Source: Takakia lepidozioides (taxonomy: Eukaryota; Streptophyta; Takakiopsida; Takakiales; Takakiaceae). Taken from it: a stretch of DNA of 60,000 nucleotides. This document shows, piece by piece, positions 1-9,049 of this stretch (positions are counted from its first letter, which is position 1; the number at the start of each line of letters is the position of its first letter). The stretch is taken from contig CM060731.1 of assembly GCA_030704615.1 (NCBI GenBank), positions 30,692,001 through 30,752,000 of the forward strand. The letters are read 5' to 3'. A program made the translations under genes and the position numbers. The notes under the pieces were generated by a model that saw only the letters and a list, made by a program, of their open reading frames with translations, searched no databases and was not told where the DNA came from.

Positions 1-23
1 TCCCATGGTTGTATCCACTCCCA

Positions 24-1109
24 CTATCCAATGCAATGTGGACATAACCAATCCCCATCCGGAACCATCTCAAGAGGTGGAGTCAAGCATCCCATATGCC
101 AACCTCTAGAGCACCGATCACATACCAGCATGGTGGCTGCCCCTTTAGCAGACCCACACAACATGCACCTCAAACCTGCAGATACCACTGCCAGGTTTGG
201 GTCAATCCTGCCATCGACATTCGGAAGGTGACATGGCGCACAATTACGCACATGGTCCTTCCAAGTGATGCCATCCCGACCCTCCAAGACCAAGACGCCT
301 GAGGGCAAGACCTCTCGAACCCTCAAAATAACACGTCCTGCAGTCACATCCAGGGTCGTAGGAGCAGTCTGCTGCAGATAGACATAGTCACCAGGGTTGA
401 ATCTCCGAACCCCAGGACGATAGCCCCCACCACGTATGGTAGCATACCTCAATGTATCACGGTGTTGTGCAATGGCAAGGTTCTCGAAAGCCATGGGCAT
501 GACTCTCTTGAACAACTCTGCACGCTGCTCACATGCACGTGCCCACACGTCCGGATCGTCAAGGTTAAGAACTGTAGCAGCTTCTCTGCGAATGGATGTA
601 GGCAAATCCGGCTCTCGGCCAAAGAGAAGAAAGTATGGTGAGAAAGAGGCAAGTGATGCTTGCTTGCTGAACCTGTAGCCCATGGCTAACCAGGGTAACT
701 GAAGGTCCCAATCTCCTAGGTGTCCCTTCTGCAAGCCATACTTGCGCAAACCCCTCTTTACTGTCTGAACAACTCTCTCTGCCAAGCCATCGGCTTCAGG
801 ATGATCCCGAGAAGTGGTGCGGTGGTCTATCAAGGCTTTGTCACACAAAGCCTGAAACTCCCCCAAGAACTCTCTCCCTTGGTCCGTGAGTACCTCAGCT
901 GGAGCACCGAATCGGCTAAGCACACAATCCAGGAATGCATACGCAGCTCCCTCACTAGCCTTATCAGGCAATGGAACCAATTCAATCCACTTGGAGAAGT
1001 GCTCCACCATCACCAACACGTACTTGTTGTGGCGCATGGTCAGTGGCAACGGCCCTGCGAAGTCAAGACTCCACCTGTAGCCCAATCCCATGATCGGAAG
1101 AGGTTGCAA
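24..1109 (-). CDS. Integrase core plus C-terminal PHD finger of the gypsy element
   Basis: A 361-residue frame. The integrase core shows the DDE pattern: Asp in LDFAGP (near residue 16), Asp in LTDQGREF (near 75) and Glu in GLAERVVQT (near 111). The core inserts retroelement cDNA into chromosomes. It is followed by a basic C-terminal region and, in the last 50 residues, a C4HC3 zinc-binding motif of PHD-finger type. The upstream HHCC zinc finger of the same integrase lies in a different frame (1040-2245), so a frameshift near 1110 separates the two and the Met used as start here is not the real start. Many plant gypsy elements carry a chromodomain at this position; no chromodomain motif is visible here. 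Confidence 0.88.
   Translation of the reverse strand: MQPLPIMGLGYRWSLDFAGPLPLTMRHNKYVLVMVEHFSKWIELVPLPDKASEGAAYAFLDCVLSRFGAPAEVLTDQGREFLGEFQALCDKALIDHRTTSRDHPEADGLAERVVQTVKRGLRKYGLQKGHLGDWDLQLPWLAMGYRFSKQASLASFSPYFLLFGREPDLPTSIRREAATVLNLDDPDVWARACEQRAELFKRVMPMAFENLAIAQHRDTLRYATIRGGGYRPGVRRFNPGDYVYLQQTAPTTLDVTAGRVILRVREVLPSGVLVLEGRDGITWKDHVRNCAPCHLPNVDGRIDPNLAVVSAGLRCMLCGSAKGAATMLVCDRCSRGWHMGCLTPPLEMVPDGDWLCPHCIG
27..176 (-). other. PHD finger at the end of the integrase
   Basis: Roughly residues 312-360 of the integrase frame. The ligands are spaced C-x2-C (CMLC), C-x2-C (CDRC), H-x2-C (HMGC) and C-x2-C (CPHC), with the usual Trp (GDWLC) two residues before the last CxxC pair. The frame stops two residues after the final Cys, so the finger is the true C-terminus. 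PHD fingers commonly read histone H3 tails, so a role in directing integration to particular chromatin is a reasonable inference but not shown. Confidence 0.85.
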
Positions 1110-2245
1110 TTGTGGAGTAGGGCGTTGAATGAAGCACGCACCCTGTCACATACCATGCACCTAGCCACAAAGTGTTGTACCTCTGTGTGCATACCACGCC
1201 ACCAATACTGCCCCTGCAGTAGACTATGAGTGCGTCGCACCCCAAAATGCCCCAACTCCTCATGGGCATGCCGCACTAACCGTGCCCGCTGTGTTGGGTG
1301 AGGCACAATCCTCACTCGACCATCCTCCCACACTCGGAGCAGGTGTGTCCCCTCCCACCTGAACCTCTTGGCTCGTTGTAGGATCCGATCCCTCTCCTTG
1401 GCAGTCATAGTGGCTGCCGTGTCTCCACTGCGGAGGTAGGAATCCTCATGTATCCAACACAACTGAATCCTCATGTATATCTTTGGCGCCACCCTGCTCT
1501 TGCTGGCCTCAGGGTCCTCAGACACTTGATCTACAGTCATCCCTGTTGTAGGTCCAACCTGGCCTTCCGCTGCCAAGATACACAGAAATGCAGATGCATG
1601 CCATCCGGGCACCATCTCCTCGTCCGTCTCACCATGCCACCGAGCTCCAGTGTCATCCTGCTGGCTCGTGCATGGATTGCGACTCAACCCATCTGCATTT
1701 CGATTGACCAAACCCGGTCGATGCACCACCTGAAAGTCATACTCTTGAAGGATGAGCGCCCACCGTGCAAGCTTCCCCGTAAGCTTGTCTGACTCCATCA
1801 ACCACTTGAGTGGTTGGTGATCCGTGACAAGGGTGAAGAGATTGCCGTATAGATAGCACCTGAAGTGTGCCACGGCCCACACTGCAGCTAAGCATTCTCC
1901 CTCATATGAGCTATACTTAGACTCTGCAGCATTGTTCGAGCGGCTAGCATAAGCCACTACGAACTCTCTTCCCTCATCATCCACCTGTGTGAGCACCGCT
2001 CCAAGCCCCAGCATGCTCCAATCTGTATGCAGCTGAAAAGGACGCCCCCTGATAGGTCGTCTCAAGATGGGCGCCGAGGTCAACCTCGCCTTGAGCTCTT
2101 GAAAAGCTTGTTCTTGCTCATCTTCCCACTGCCACTCCTGGTCCACCTTGGTCAGCTTGGTTAGAGCCTTTGCAATGGCACTAAATCCCTTAACAAACCG
2201 TCTGTAATAGTTTGCTAACCCCATGAAAGCTCGAACTCGGCTCAC
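1040..2245 (-). CDS. RNase H and integrase zinc-finger segment of pol
   Basis: A 401-residue frame. The first 65 residues finish the RT connection (MGLANYYRRFVKGFS). RNase H follows at about residues 68-190, with acidic residues in HTDWS, YEGECLA and TDHQPL and the C-terminal Asp in NADGLSRNP. The integrase zinc finger follows at about residues 325-365, with an H-x-H...CMVC arrangement (HEELGHFG...CMVCD). RNase H removes the RNA strand during cDNA synthesis. The frame starts exactly where the RT frame stops (ATG overlapping the stop near 2242-2245) because of a one-base frameshift, not a real gene boundary. It runs into the integrase frame with a second frameshift near 1110. Confidence 0.88.
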   Translation of the reverse strand: MSRVRAFMGLANYYRRFVKGFSAIAKALTKLTKVDQEWQWEDEQEQAFQELKARLTSAPILRRPIRGRPFQLHTDWSMLGLGAVLTQVDDEGREFVVAYASRSNNAAESKYSSYEGECLAAVWAVAHFRCYLYGNLFTLVTDHQPLKWLMESDKLTGKLARWALILQEYDFQVVHRPGLVNRNADGLSRNPCTSQQDDTGARWHGETDEEMVPGWHASAFLCILAAEGQVGPTTGMTVDQVSEDPEASKSRVAPKIYMRIQLCWIHEDSYLRSGDTAATMTAKERDRILQRAKRFRWEGTHLLRVWEDGRVRIVPHPTQRARLVRHAHEELGHFGVRRTHSLLQGQYWWRGMHTEVQHFVARCMVCDRVRASFNALLHNCNLFRSWDWATGGVLTSQGRCH

Positions 2246-3009
2246 ATCCGTGGGGCGTGGACCTGTGCAATGGACTCTACCTTAGTCTGCTGTACCCCCA
2301 ATCCTCCAGGATATATCATGTGACCCAGATACTCAATCTGGTTGTGGAAAAACTTGCACTTGCCCGGATGTAACTTCAATCCGTGCGTCCTCAAGCGCTC
2401 AAATACCCCCTGAAGGTGTCTCTCATGCTCCTCCACCGTAGCACTAAAGATGATGATGTCATCTATGTAGCACCGAGCAAACTCCACCCCTGCTAGAATC
2501 CTGTCCATGACTCTTTGAAACTCAGCGGGAGCGTTTTTAAGCCCAAATGGTAAGAACCGCCACTGGTATAGGCAATCCTTCCCGTGCTCATTGATCCCCC
2601 AGAATGCCGTCTTTTGCTTATCCGCCTCCTTGATCGGCAACTGGTGATATCCGGATCGTAAATCCAACGTGCTAAAGACCTTGGAATGCCCAATGGCATC
2701 AAAGATCTCCTCTGGTGTTGGCATGGCATACCTATCGGACTTGGTCTGACGATTTACAGGCCGGTAATCACCGCACATACGTCTCTCCGTCCAATTGCCA
2801 TAGACATCCTTCTTAGCTGGCATCACTGTGGCTGAAGCATACTCTCCACCAGAGAGCTCCACCAAACCTGCCTCCCAGAGATCTTGAGTCCTCATCTGAA
2901 TCAAAGACCTCTCCATGTCACTGTATCTATAGGGTCTCCGAAAGATTGGCGTGTCAGTGGCCAACTCAATACGGATCTCTTGACCCTTCAGTGCTCCCAA
3001 GTCCTTCAA
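2242..3009 (-). CDS. Reverse transcriptase domain of pol
   Basis: A 255-residue frame with the RT fingers and palm. The finger motif MCGDYRPVN is near residue 79, followed by the catalytic Asp in FSTLDLRSGYHQ, the primer-grip region FLPFGLKNAPAEFQ, and the catalytic box CYIDDIIIFS near residue 182 (around 2460). YIDD replaces the commoner YADD/YVDD and keeps both aspartates. The thumb ends with EYLGHMI. The enzyme copies element RNA into DNA. The visible Met is unlikely to be the natural start because RT is normally released from a longer polyprotein. The sequence upstream, to about 3800, is a low-complexity acidic linker. Confidence 0.92.
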   Translation of the reverse strand: MKDLGALKGQEIRIELATDTPIFRRPYRYSDMERSLIQMRTQDLWEAGLVELSGGEYASATVMPAKKDVYGNWTERRMCGDYRPVNRQTKSDRYAMPTPEEIFDAIGHSKVFSTLDLRSGYHQLPIKEADKQKTAFWGINEHGKDCLYQWRFLPFGLKNAPAEFQRVMDRILAGVEFARCYIDDIIIFSATVEEHERHLQGVFERLRTHGLKLHPGKCKFFHNQIEYLGHMIYPGGLGVQQTKVESIAQVHAPRM

Positions 3010-4924
3010 ACTGAAGGCAAAGCAATTCCTGTAAGCCCTTAGGAACCGCCGTATACGTCGTCTCTCTCCTCCGGTGACAATGGGTCCAATATCAGGCTCC
3101 CAATTGTCCTCCGTAACTGTAACCTTAAGTCCAGTGGGCTTAGAGGTAGAGGACGCGTCCCGTGGTTGCTATGCTGCAACCTCTTGAGCAGTACCCCCTT
3201 CCTGCTCAGTCAATGACAAGGCCTCATCCTGCCCCATCATCTCATCATTGAGAACCTCCTCATCCACACAGCTGCCTTCGCTGCCAACTCCCTCTGAAAC
3301 CTCGAGCACCTCCCACATGTGCCATGGATGTCTACACCTCGTGGTCCTCACCGGCTCGCCCCCACTCGCTGCCTGTACCGTCTCGGTAGGCAGAGAGACC
3401 ATCAAGGGAAGTGCACTCCGCACTCTACGTTGCTCAGCCATAGCCAAGCGGACAATCCAGGTCAAGCAATTGAGATCCATTGCTTGCCCCAACACCTGAC
3501 GACGTGATGCCTCAGAAAGGGAAGGCACCGCCGTGTGTCCCAGTGGAAAACCCCATAGCCCGCTCTCGCTCGTCGGCATTAGGCTCCACTAACTGCTGCA
3601 ACTGAGCATCCCACAGGAGGCCAGGTCCACCATCCCGAAAAGCATGGGATCCTGGGAAGCTGAGCAGTGTAGGTAATGCTGCTCGTGGTTGACCCACCCT
3701 GTTGACCACTGCCAAAGGCGAACGGTCATCGTGTCTCACACGTTGAGACTGCCTTCCTGTGTCCAAAATGCCATCCACGGTGAGGTGTGCTGGCCGCTGC
3801 ACCCATCAAATGCACGCTTGAGCAGTGCGGGTGGATCAAAGTTAGTCCACCATAGTCGGACGATGAGCCCGTGACCCCACTGCAGCTGCTCCAGCAATAC
3901 TGCGACCCAAGCCACGACCGGACTTGATGCACACTGGCCATCACCCTGGCCCGAGAATCACCCATCAGTGGCACATTCTCCAAGATGTATGCCGGAGATA
4001 CAGCCTGATGAGCTGCAAGTGGAGCAAAATCCGCACCATCTCCCAAAACAGACCCGTCTTCGAGTCTCGCAATCCATTGCCATGCCCGGCTGATGAATGC
4101 CCTTGGCAGGCCAACCTGCCACTACCAGATCAATGGAGCCAACCGCTCCAAATCCTGCGCCCCCAGCAACGCATGTCTGCTGGCAAGGCTTTGCTGAGTA
4201 TCCACGAACTGCAGGACACGGCAACAACTCAGGGTGACTGCTGCACCATCTGAGCAACATGGCGCAGTGAGACGCGTCGTGCAGTCTCACCCTCTCCAAT
4301 TACAGGTAACGTCGAACTCGTACACCTGCCTGCGCACTGCAGCCAATCCAGTGCTGATCCCGCCAAATAAGTCCAGAAGGCATATGCCTTCATCCGGTCG
4401 CTGCCACACCAGGTGTGGTGTCCAATGGCGACAACTGAAGGTGGCCCGGGTACAATCCACCGCACTCTCCTCCTCTCCTGACGGTACAAAAAAGCTTCTA
4501 CCCAAGCTTGTTGCACCGTCCATCAGCAGCGTGCTTGCAAATCCTTGCTCGTACCCACAACGGAGTGTGAGCAAACCATGGTAGGCAACTCCGCCGTACC
4601 ATGCATGTCATCCTGCTCTGCTGGAGGTGCACATCCTCTGCATGGGCATTGCCTTCCAGCAACTCTCCAGGCCAGCTGAATGCAGCTGTGAAGGCGGCTA
4701 GTGTTGGCATCTTGGCCCCGCTGAGCAACTGCAATACCCCAAATGAATGTCACAGGGAGCTGTGCACGGCGACCATCCCCTGACTGCCATCCAGGCCTGT
4801 AGGATGCTGACTCCTCCAAAGAATCCAGGTGTGAAGCCCATGGGGTATAACCACTGCCCCACCAACGAGGACATCGTAAAGACCGCGTCTGTCATAATGG
4901 CCTTGGCTCGCATCACTGAGCCAT
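3010..4924 (-). pseudogene. Protease-RT linker region of the gypsy element, decayed
   Basis: Between protease and RT there is about 1.9 kb in which no single long frame survives. Minus-strand pieces (3169-3579, 3512-3802, 3726-4046, 3958-4299, 4229-4574) overlap in different frames, as expected for one long pol reading frame broken by small indels. One piece (4287-4574) contains AYAFWTYLAGSALDW-like residues in neighbouring frames. I recognise no catalytic motif. The strand and position suggest it is the N-terminal part of pol. Confidence 0.55.
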
Positions 4925-5152
4925 CTAACAGGAGATGATCGGCTGCAGTCTAATAGCCAACTGATGCCGTGTCATGCCGCGAGCCTGCTCTGATCCTCCC
5001 AGAGATGTCTGTATCTGGAAAGGACAAGGCACCATATCCGCCTCCATGAGGCCCAAACCTGCAATAGCAGCTCTGCCCAACATCAGTGGCTGAGCTCCTG
5101 AGTCCAACAAGACCCGCAGTGGCCGGTACTTCTTGCCTGCCGGGCCACTCAA
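4925..5152 (-). CDS. Retropepsin-like protease segment
   Basis: A 75-residue frame with the retroviral-type aspartic protease signature: RVLLDSGAQPLMLG, with the catalytic Asp near residue 17 (about nucleotide 5104), followed by a hydrophobic stretch (AAIAGLGL). Retropepsins cut the gag-pol polyprotein. The family usually has DTGA or DSGA followed by hydrophobic residues; this copy has DSGA. The flap and the second hydrophobic half cannot be followed in one frame, so this copy is probably broken. Its position between gag and RT is as expected for Ty3/gypsy. Confidence 0.72.
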   Translation of the reverse strand: MSGPAGKKYRPLRVLLDSGAQPLMLGRAAIAGLGLMEADMVPCPFQIQTSLGGSEQARGMTRHQLAIRLQPIISC

Positions 5153-5792
5153 AGTGAAAAATGCCTCCTTGGTTGTCTAACAAGACAACTCCAGGTGTCA
5201 CCATGGCGCGCTCAAAGGCTGGCCTAGCTGGCAGCTCCGTCATCCTGGCAGCTGCAGCTTGCCAGGGCGCTGCCGTGGCAGTCTTGACCCTCAAATCCGA
5301 GGATCCCTCTGCCACTACACCTTCCACTAACTCCGCAGAAGATGAAGTGACCTCTCCACTCTCAGCAGAGTGTTGCTGCTAGTCTGAACACTGCAGCTGG
5401 TCTCAATCCCGGCGTCGCAATCATGGTCGCCGAGAACAGTGGGGCTTGACACACAGAGGTGGCTGCTCCCAATAACACACCGGCTGCACTAGCCTTGGTA
5501 GTAGGTGTCAGTGCTGCACGGGTAGCTCTCCCCAATGGTAGTAACCTCCGCCTCGGTAACAGTCGGCGAGAACTAGTGCCATGGATGGCGTTGACACTGT
5601 CGCCGCCAAGGTGAATGACTGAGGCAGCCTTGCCTGACGGCTTGCCTCCCCACGTTGTGGATCCAACTCCACCTCTGCACCTCGTGGCTCAGGAATCGTG
5701 TTGCTCCTCGAGTCACGGCTGCAGCAGACTCCACCTGCTCTAGTGGTAGTGTTGCTCCGCACATGAATCCCATTCCTCCCATATCTCCTCCC

Positions 5793-6428
5793 TCAGGAGC
5801 AGGAGGTGGGCCATCCCGCCTGGGAGCCGGTACGCCTGTGAGCGCGTGCCCATGGTAGCGATCCTTGCTCTAGATGCTGTGAAAGCGAGTTGCCATGCCT
5901 TGGTCCACACCTGACCTCCGCGTCCTTGGCCATGTGGAGGTTGCCCTTGGCCTGCACCTCGTGCCCGACCACCTCGTCCTCTTTGGGCTGGTCCACCTCG
6001 CCCCCGGCCACCATTGTTCCTTGGAATTGGCCTGGGCGCAACTCAGGATGCAAGTCATAACACTGGGCATCTCCATGCCCATACTTGCCACAATGCCCAC
6101 ACTGCAACTGTGCAGGCTGTGCTTGTGCCGGCCTCTGCCACTCTCTGGGCAATCTCTCTTGACATGGGGTCCTCCACATGTCCAACATATACACCCTGGT
6201 TGCTGTTGGCCTGCAAAAGATGCCACGGGCTCTGCACCTGAGGGTCCCCTGTAAGCTCCATGGAACTTGGCTGGGCAACCTTGCCCCCCTGAACACGCTG
6301 TTGGGCAGTCCCTTGTGCTTGTGGGCTGACAGCTGTGCCCCGTACAGGCATGTCCTTACCAAATCCAATTGTAACAACTCGCTCCTCCACCATGTTGAGC
6401 TCAATCCGCTCAGCCAGCAGAAACACAT
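5793..6428 (-). CDS. Gag nucleocapsid region with zinc knuckles
   Basis: This part of gag carries a complete CCHC zinc knuckle, CGHCGKYGHGDAQC (C-x2-C-x4-H-x4-C), at about 6060-6101. A second knuckle-like motif, CWTCGGPHVKRDC (C-x2-C-x3-H-x4-C), lies at about 6155-6192, but in a neighbouring frame (the 5870-6226 minus frame), so a frameshift separates them. Zinc knuckles bind the element RNA for packaging. The downstream stretch is low-complexity and charged. The shifted second knuckle shows that gag is no longer intact. Confidence 0.75.
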   Translation of the reverse strand: MCFCWLSGLSSTWWRSELLQLDLVRTCLYGAQLSAHKHKGLPNSVFRGARLPSQVPWSLQGTLRCRARGIFCRPTATRVYMLDMWRTPCQERLPREWQRPAQAQPAQLQCGHCGKYGHGDAQCYDLHPELRPGQFQGTMVAGGEVDQPKEDEVVGHEVQAKGNLHMAKDAEVRCGPRHGNSLSQHLEQGSLPWARAHRRTGSQAGWPTSCS

Positions 6429-6741
6429 CTGCTAATGTGGGTTGGGCTGCTTGTAACAGGGTTGCATCTCGCACCCTTCTCTTGAGCTCCTTGTCCAGAA
6501 TTCCATACCAAAACTGGATTGCCTGAGCTTCAGTAACCCCTTGGGTCACACTTATCAAGCGCCTCATACGAGTGTACGCCTCTCGCAGGCTCTCACTGGT
6601 TTGCGCTGGAAGTCTTGCAAACTTCGCAGCTTCTCTGTCCGTACACCTTGGTAGTTCCTCCGCAACTCCTGGAAGAACTCCACCACCGGGTTGAATCTTG
6701 GCAAATGTGTTGTAGTCGTGGCAGGAGAGTAGTAGTAGCAC
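6055..6741 (-). CDS. Gag capsid-like C-terminal half
   Basis: A 228-residue frame that overlaps the nucleocapsid frame. It contains typical retrotransposon gag residues: FARLPAQTSESLREAYTRM, a stretch beginning VTEAQAIQFWYGILD, and LADVFLLAERIELNMVEER, which match the helical capsid region just before the zinc knuckles of plant gypsy gag. It forms the particle shell by self-association. The preceding gag segment is the 6760-7341 frame; a frameshift near 6750 separates them. Confidence 0.72.
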   Translation of the reverse strand: MLLLLSCHDYNTFAKIQPGGGVLPGVAEELPRCTDREAAKFARLPAQTSESLREAYTRMRRLISVTQGVTEAQAIQFWYGILDKELKRRVRDATLLQAAQPTLADVFLLAERIELNMVEERVVTIGFGKDMPVRGTAVSPQAQGTAQQRVQGGKVAQPSSMELTGDPQVQSPWHLLQANSNQGVYVGHVEDPMSREIAQRVAEAGTSTACTVAVWALWQVWAWRCPVL

Positions 6742-6759
6742 CTTTTGAACTGGTACCCT

Positions 6760-7341
6760 TCAGAATAGTACCAGCGCTACTTGCTCCACTACTAGTGCTG
6801 GCAGTGGTGGAGCTATTGGTACTATGCAGCTACTGGTCGCGTCGTGCCTCGAGTAATGGAGACGTAGTAGGTGACCAATACATCCTCCACTCCTCAATCT
6901 CTGCTTCATGTCCTCGCCTGAACTCGTGGTAATCGTCCATAGGCGGGCCTTCCAAATGCTGGAACAGTCCTTCCACGCCATGAATGGGGTGAATAGCTGT
7001 GGATTGCGCATCTGCTGCAAATCACACCAGCTGTCGAACTCCTGGATAAAGTCATCCAACTCGATTGTGCCCACAGCTCCAGAGTACCTACGAGGCCCCT
7101 TGGTAGCTCCATACATCACCTCCATGTCGTCCCACAACAATGGCGAATGAAAGTGCACACCTGTTGATGAAGCCTCCGAGTCTGTGTCTGACGCTACAGT
7201 AGTTGAGGGTGGCGGTGAAGGTGGTCTGAACCGAATACCTCGTCTTGTGACCCCACTCTCACTGTCACTGCTTGTAGCCGTACTCCCCTCAAAACCCTTG
7301 GGTAACTCCGTAATGACACTCACAATGTGCACCTCCTCCAC
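6760..7341 (-). CDS. Gag N-terminal region
   Basis: A 193-residue frame beginning with a Met at 7341. The first 70 residues are Ser/Thr/Pro-rich (PPSPPPSTTVASDTDSEASS), as in many gag N-termini. The next part (ELDDFIQEFDSWCDLQQM, LFTPFMAWK) looks like the start of a gag capsid domain. The frame then degenerates and the gag reading continues in other frames. This start is plausible because no coding signal is seen to its right and the leader repeats lie just beyond. Confidence 0.62.
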   Translation of the reverse strand: MEEVHIVSVITELPKGFEGSTATSSDSESGVTRRGIRFRPPSPPPSTTVASDTDSEASSTGVHFHSPLLWDDMEVMYGATKGPRRYSGAVGTIELDDFIQEFDSWCDLQQMRNPQLFTPFMAWKDCSSIWKARLWTITTSSGEDMKQRLRSGGCIGHLLRLHYSRHDATSSCIVPIAPPLPALVVEQVALVLF

Positions 7342-7860
7342 GTGACACTATAAGGCTCTAGTACTAATCTAATAGTGACACGGGTGGGCACCTGTTGCAG
7401 TCTAAGGGTCATATCCCAATGGCTCAGGGCACCTGCACCTGCATTCCACCGCAAGAACTCCTATGGTTGGCTGGTCATCAACCCAGCCTCACCGTAGAAG
7501 AAACACTGGTGGTCTTGCTGGTCATCACTCCAGCCTCACCACCGACAGCATACTCTAGGATTGACCGGTGATCAAATCCGGCCTAATCCCTATGAAAGCA
7601 AGCGCCCACACAAAACCAACATGGCGCACAGTCAAGCATGCAGGTGTTTGGGGGGATCCAAACACAAGAAATCAAAACATCAACACCCCACACCAAAATC
7701 CAGCAGCAACGCTGATCCTGCAGAATATCCCAGCCCAAAACCCCGGACTGACTGGCCTCCACCAAGAGAGGCTTTGGCAACTACAAGTACAAGGTAATGA
7801 AAATAGTACAGAGATGGAGGGGAAGAATAGAAGCCCGCCCAAGCAAGATCTAATCCTGAT
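7342..7860 (-). repeat. Gypsy leader with three imperfect ~46-bp repeats
   Basis: This non-coding stretch lies upstream of gag. Three imperfect units start near 7469, 7516 and 7563. Each has a short inverted repeat of the form GGCTGG...CCAGCC or CCGG...CCGG around TCATCA or GATCA. A stretch at about 7354-7366 read on the minus strand resembles a plant initiator-Met primer-binding site at roughly 9 of 12 positions, which is too weak to call. From 7600 to 7860 I see nothing coding. Confidence 0.5.
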
Positions 7861-8553
7861 CTATGCTATCAACTTCCAGACTTCTCTCAAAGTGCCTCGC
7901 TCTGCTTGATGGTAAGGTGTAGGAGGTATATCTATGTCCAGAAACCTGCCACTAACCTTGTCCCAAGCTACAGTAGCTCGCTCTAAACCAACCTCCTCCT
8001 CTTTCTGCCAGGTAGAGACAAAGCAACACTCTGCTATCTCCCGCTCACTGAACACTAAAGAAAACAAAGGTAGGGTCTGATAGTCTCTCAACTCGAAAGC
8101 TTTGAGACGTTGCGGGTGTCTTCATTGCGAATGACTGCATCGCCTTCAAACAGAACAAACTTGTCCTCGCTAATGAACCCCCGCTCGTGGTTGCCTTGTG
8201 CAGAGCGTGTCCGACTGCAACACTGTCTAATTGCACAAACTTGTGCAGCTCCTGCTCCTCTGCTCCAGTACACCACGGCCTTGTGGCTGAACACCTTGGT
8301 CCCGGGGCTGTCTTTGGCTGTGTTCCAAGCCTAGCTTTCACCCACTTTGGTATTTCACCTACAGCTGCAGAACTGCTGGCTCCAACAGAGTTCTGACTGT
8401 CAAGGCGATATTGAGGCCCTCAATGCCAACTACAGCAGTCTGTTGTCTACTGCTAATGCCTGACTCCCAGTATGCAATCAACTCGTCCAACTGTTCTCCA
8501 CTCAAATCAGTCTGAGTTCCTTGGGAAATATAATCGTGTCCCCTTGTGTGCAC
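7861..8553 (-). pseudogene. Unidentified intronless coding remnant
   Basis: Several minus-strand frames line up as pieces of one protein broken by indels: 8359-8553 (with SGEQLDELIAYWESG), 8045-8341 and 8088-8294 (with FSHKAVVYWSRGAGAAQ and FISEDKFVLFEGDAVIRNED) and 7861-8091 (with VGLERATVAWDKVSGRFLD). The residue composition is that of a real soluble protein rather than random translation, and all pieces share a strand. I do not recognise the family. It lies between the gypsy leader and the FAX-like remnant, on the same strand as both. Confidence 0.45.
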
Positions 8554-9049
8554 AGACTAAGAGAAGAGACCTGCCCTTCAATTACGTCCTCATTTCCCCC
8601 AGCCATGCATGGAGTACATCCACCAATTTGTCTCTCATATAGACCAGCACAGGTTCTAGAGACAGTATTGTGGATCTTTCATGGCACACTCACACTCTAA
8701 AAATTCCATAGATTTTTAGCAGAGTCCCCAAAACAGAAACCAGGTTTAGATAGGTAGATTTCCCCTTTCTGCAGCTATCCCCCCAAAAACTGGGTCAAAC
8801 AGAGTCCATTTGACAAAGATATGATGAATTTGGCTCCCAACTCATTCAAATTAGATTAAAAAGGGGGTTTTTTTTTAAAAGGTTTTCAAGTTTTAAAAAT
8901 TCAAAGTTAACACCCAAAATATCTGGTAACTGGTTCCCGGTTCCCTAAGTTCTATATGGCATCCTAGGTTCCCTGGCCACGTGCCTGCTGTTCCCCTCCA
9001 TTTCATTTGAGTTCAACAGCTCACCATGCTTTGGAATCCCAACCGTCTT
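8554..9049. other. Non-coding, AT-rich stretch
   Basis: About 500 bases without coding signal. It includes short A and T runs (a T-rich block near 8868-8880) and no repeat that I can match elsewhere in the window. Confidence 0.6.

Larger units (their letters stand above)
1..7600 (-). mobile_element. Ty3/gypsy-type LTR retrotransposon, internal region, frameshifted
   Basis: Reading right to left on the minus strand, the order is gag (from 7341), nucleocapsid zinc knuckles (about 6190-6060), aspartic protease (about 5150-4925), reverse transcriptase (3009-2242), RNase H and integrase zinc finger (2245-1040), integrase core and a C-terminal PHD finger (1109-24). RT and RNase H before integrase is the Ty3/gypsy order. 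The reading frame is broken at several points (near 1110, near 2245 and repeatedly in gag and the gag-pol linker), so this copy is probably not autonomous, although most pol motifs survive. The 3' LTR would lie left of base 1. No second LTR copy lies in the window, so the LTR cannot be delimited; the leader and any 5' LTR would lie right of 7341. Confidence 0.9.

Noticed and set aside
720-1229. Plus-strand ORF of 169 residues over the integrase
   Set aside because: It is antisense to a clear integrase frame and lacks any motif.
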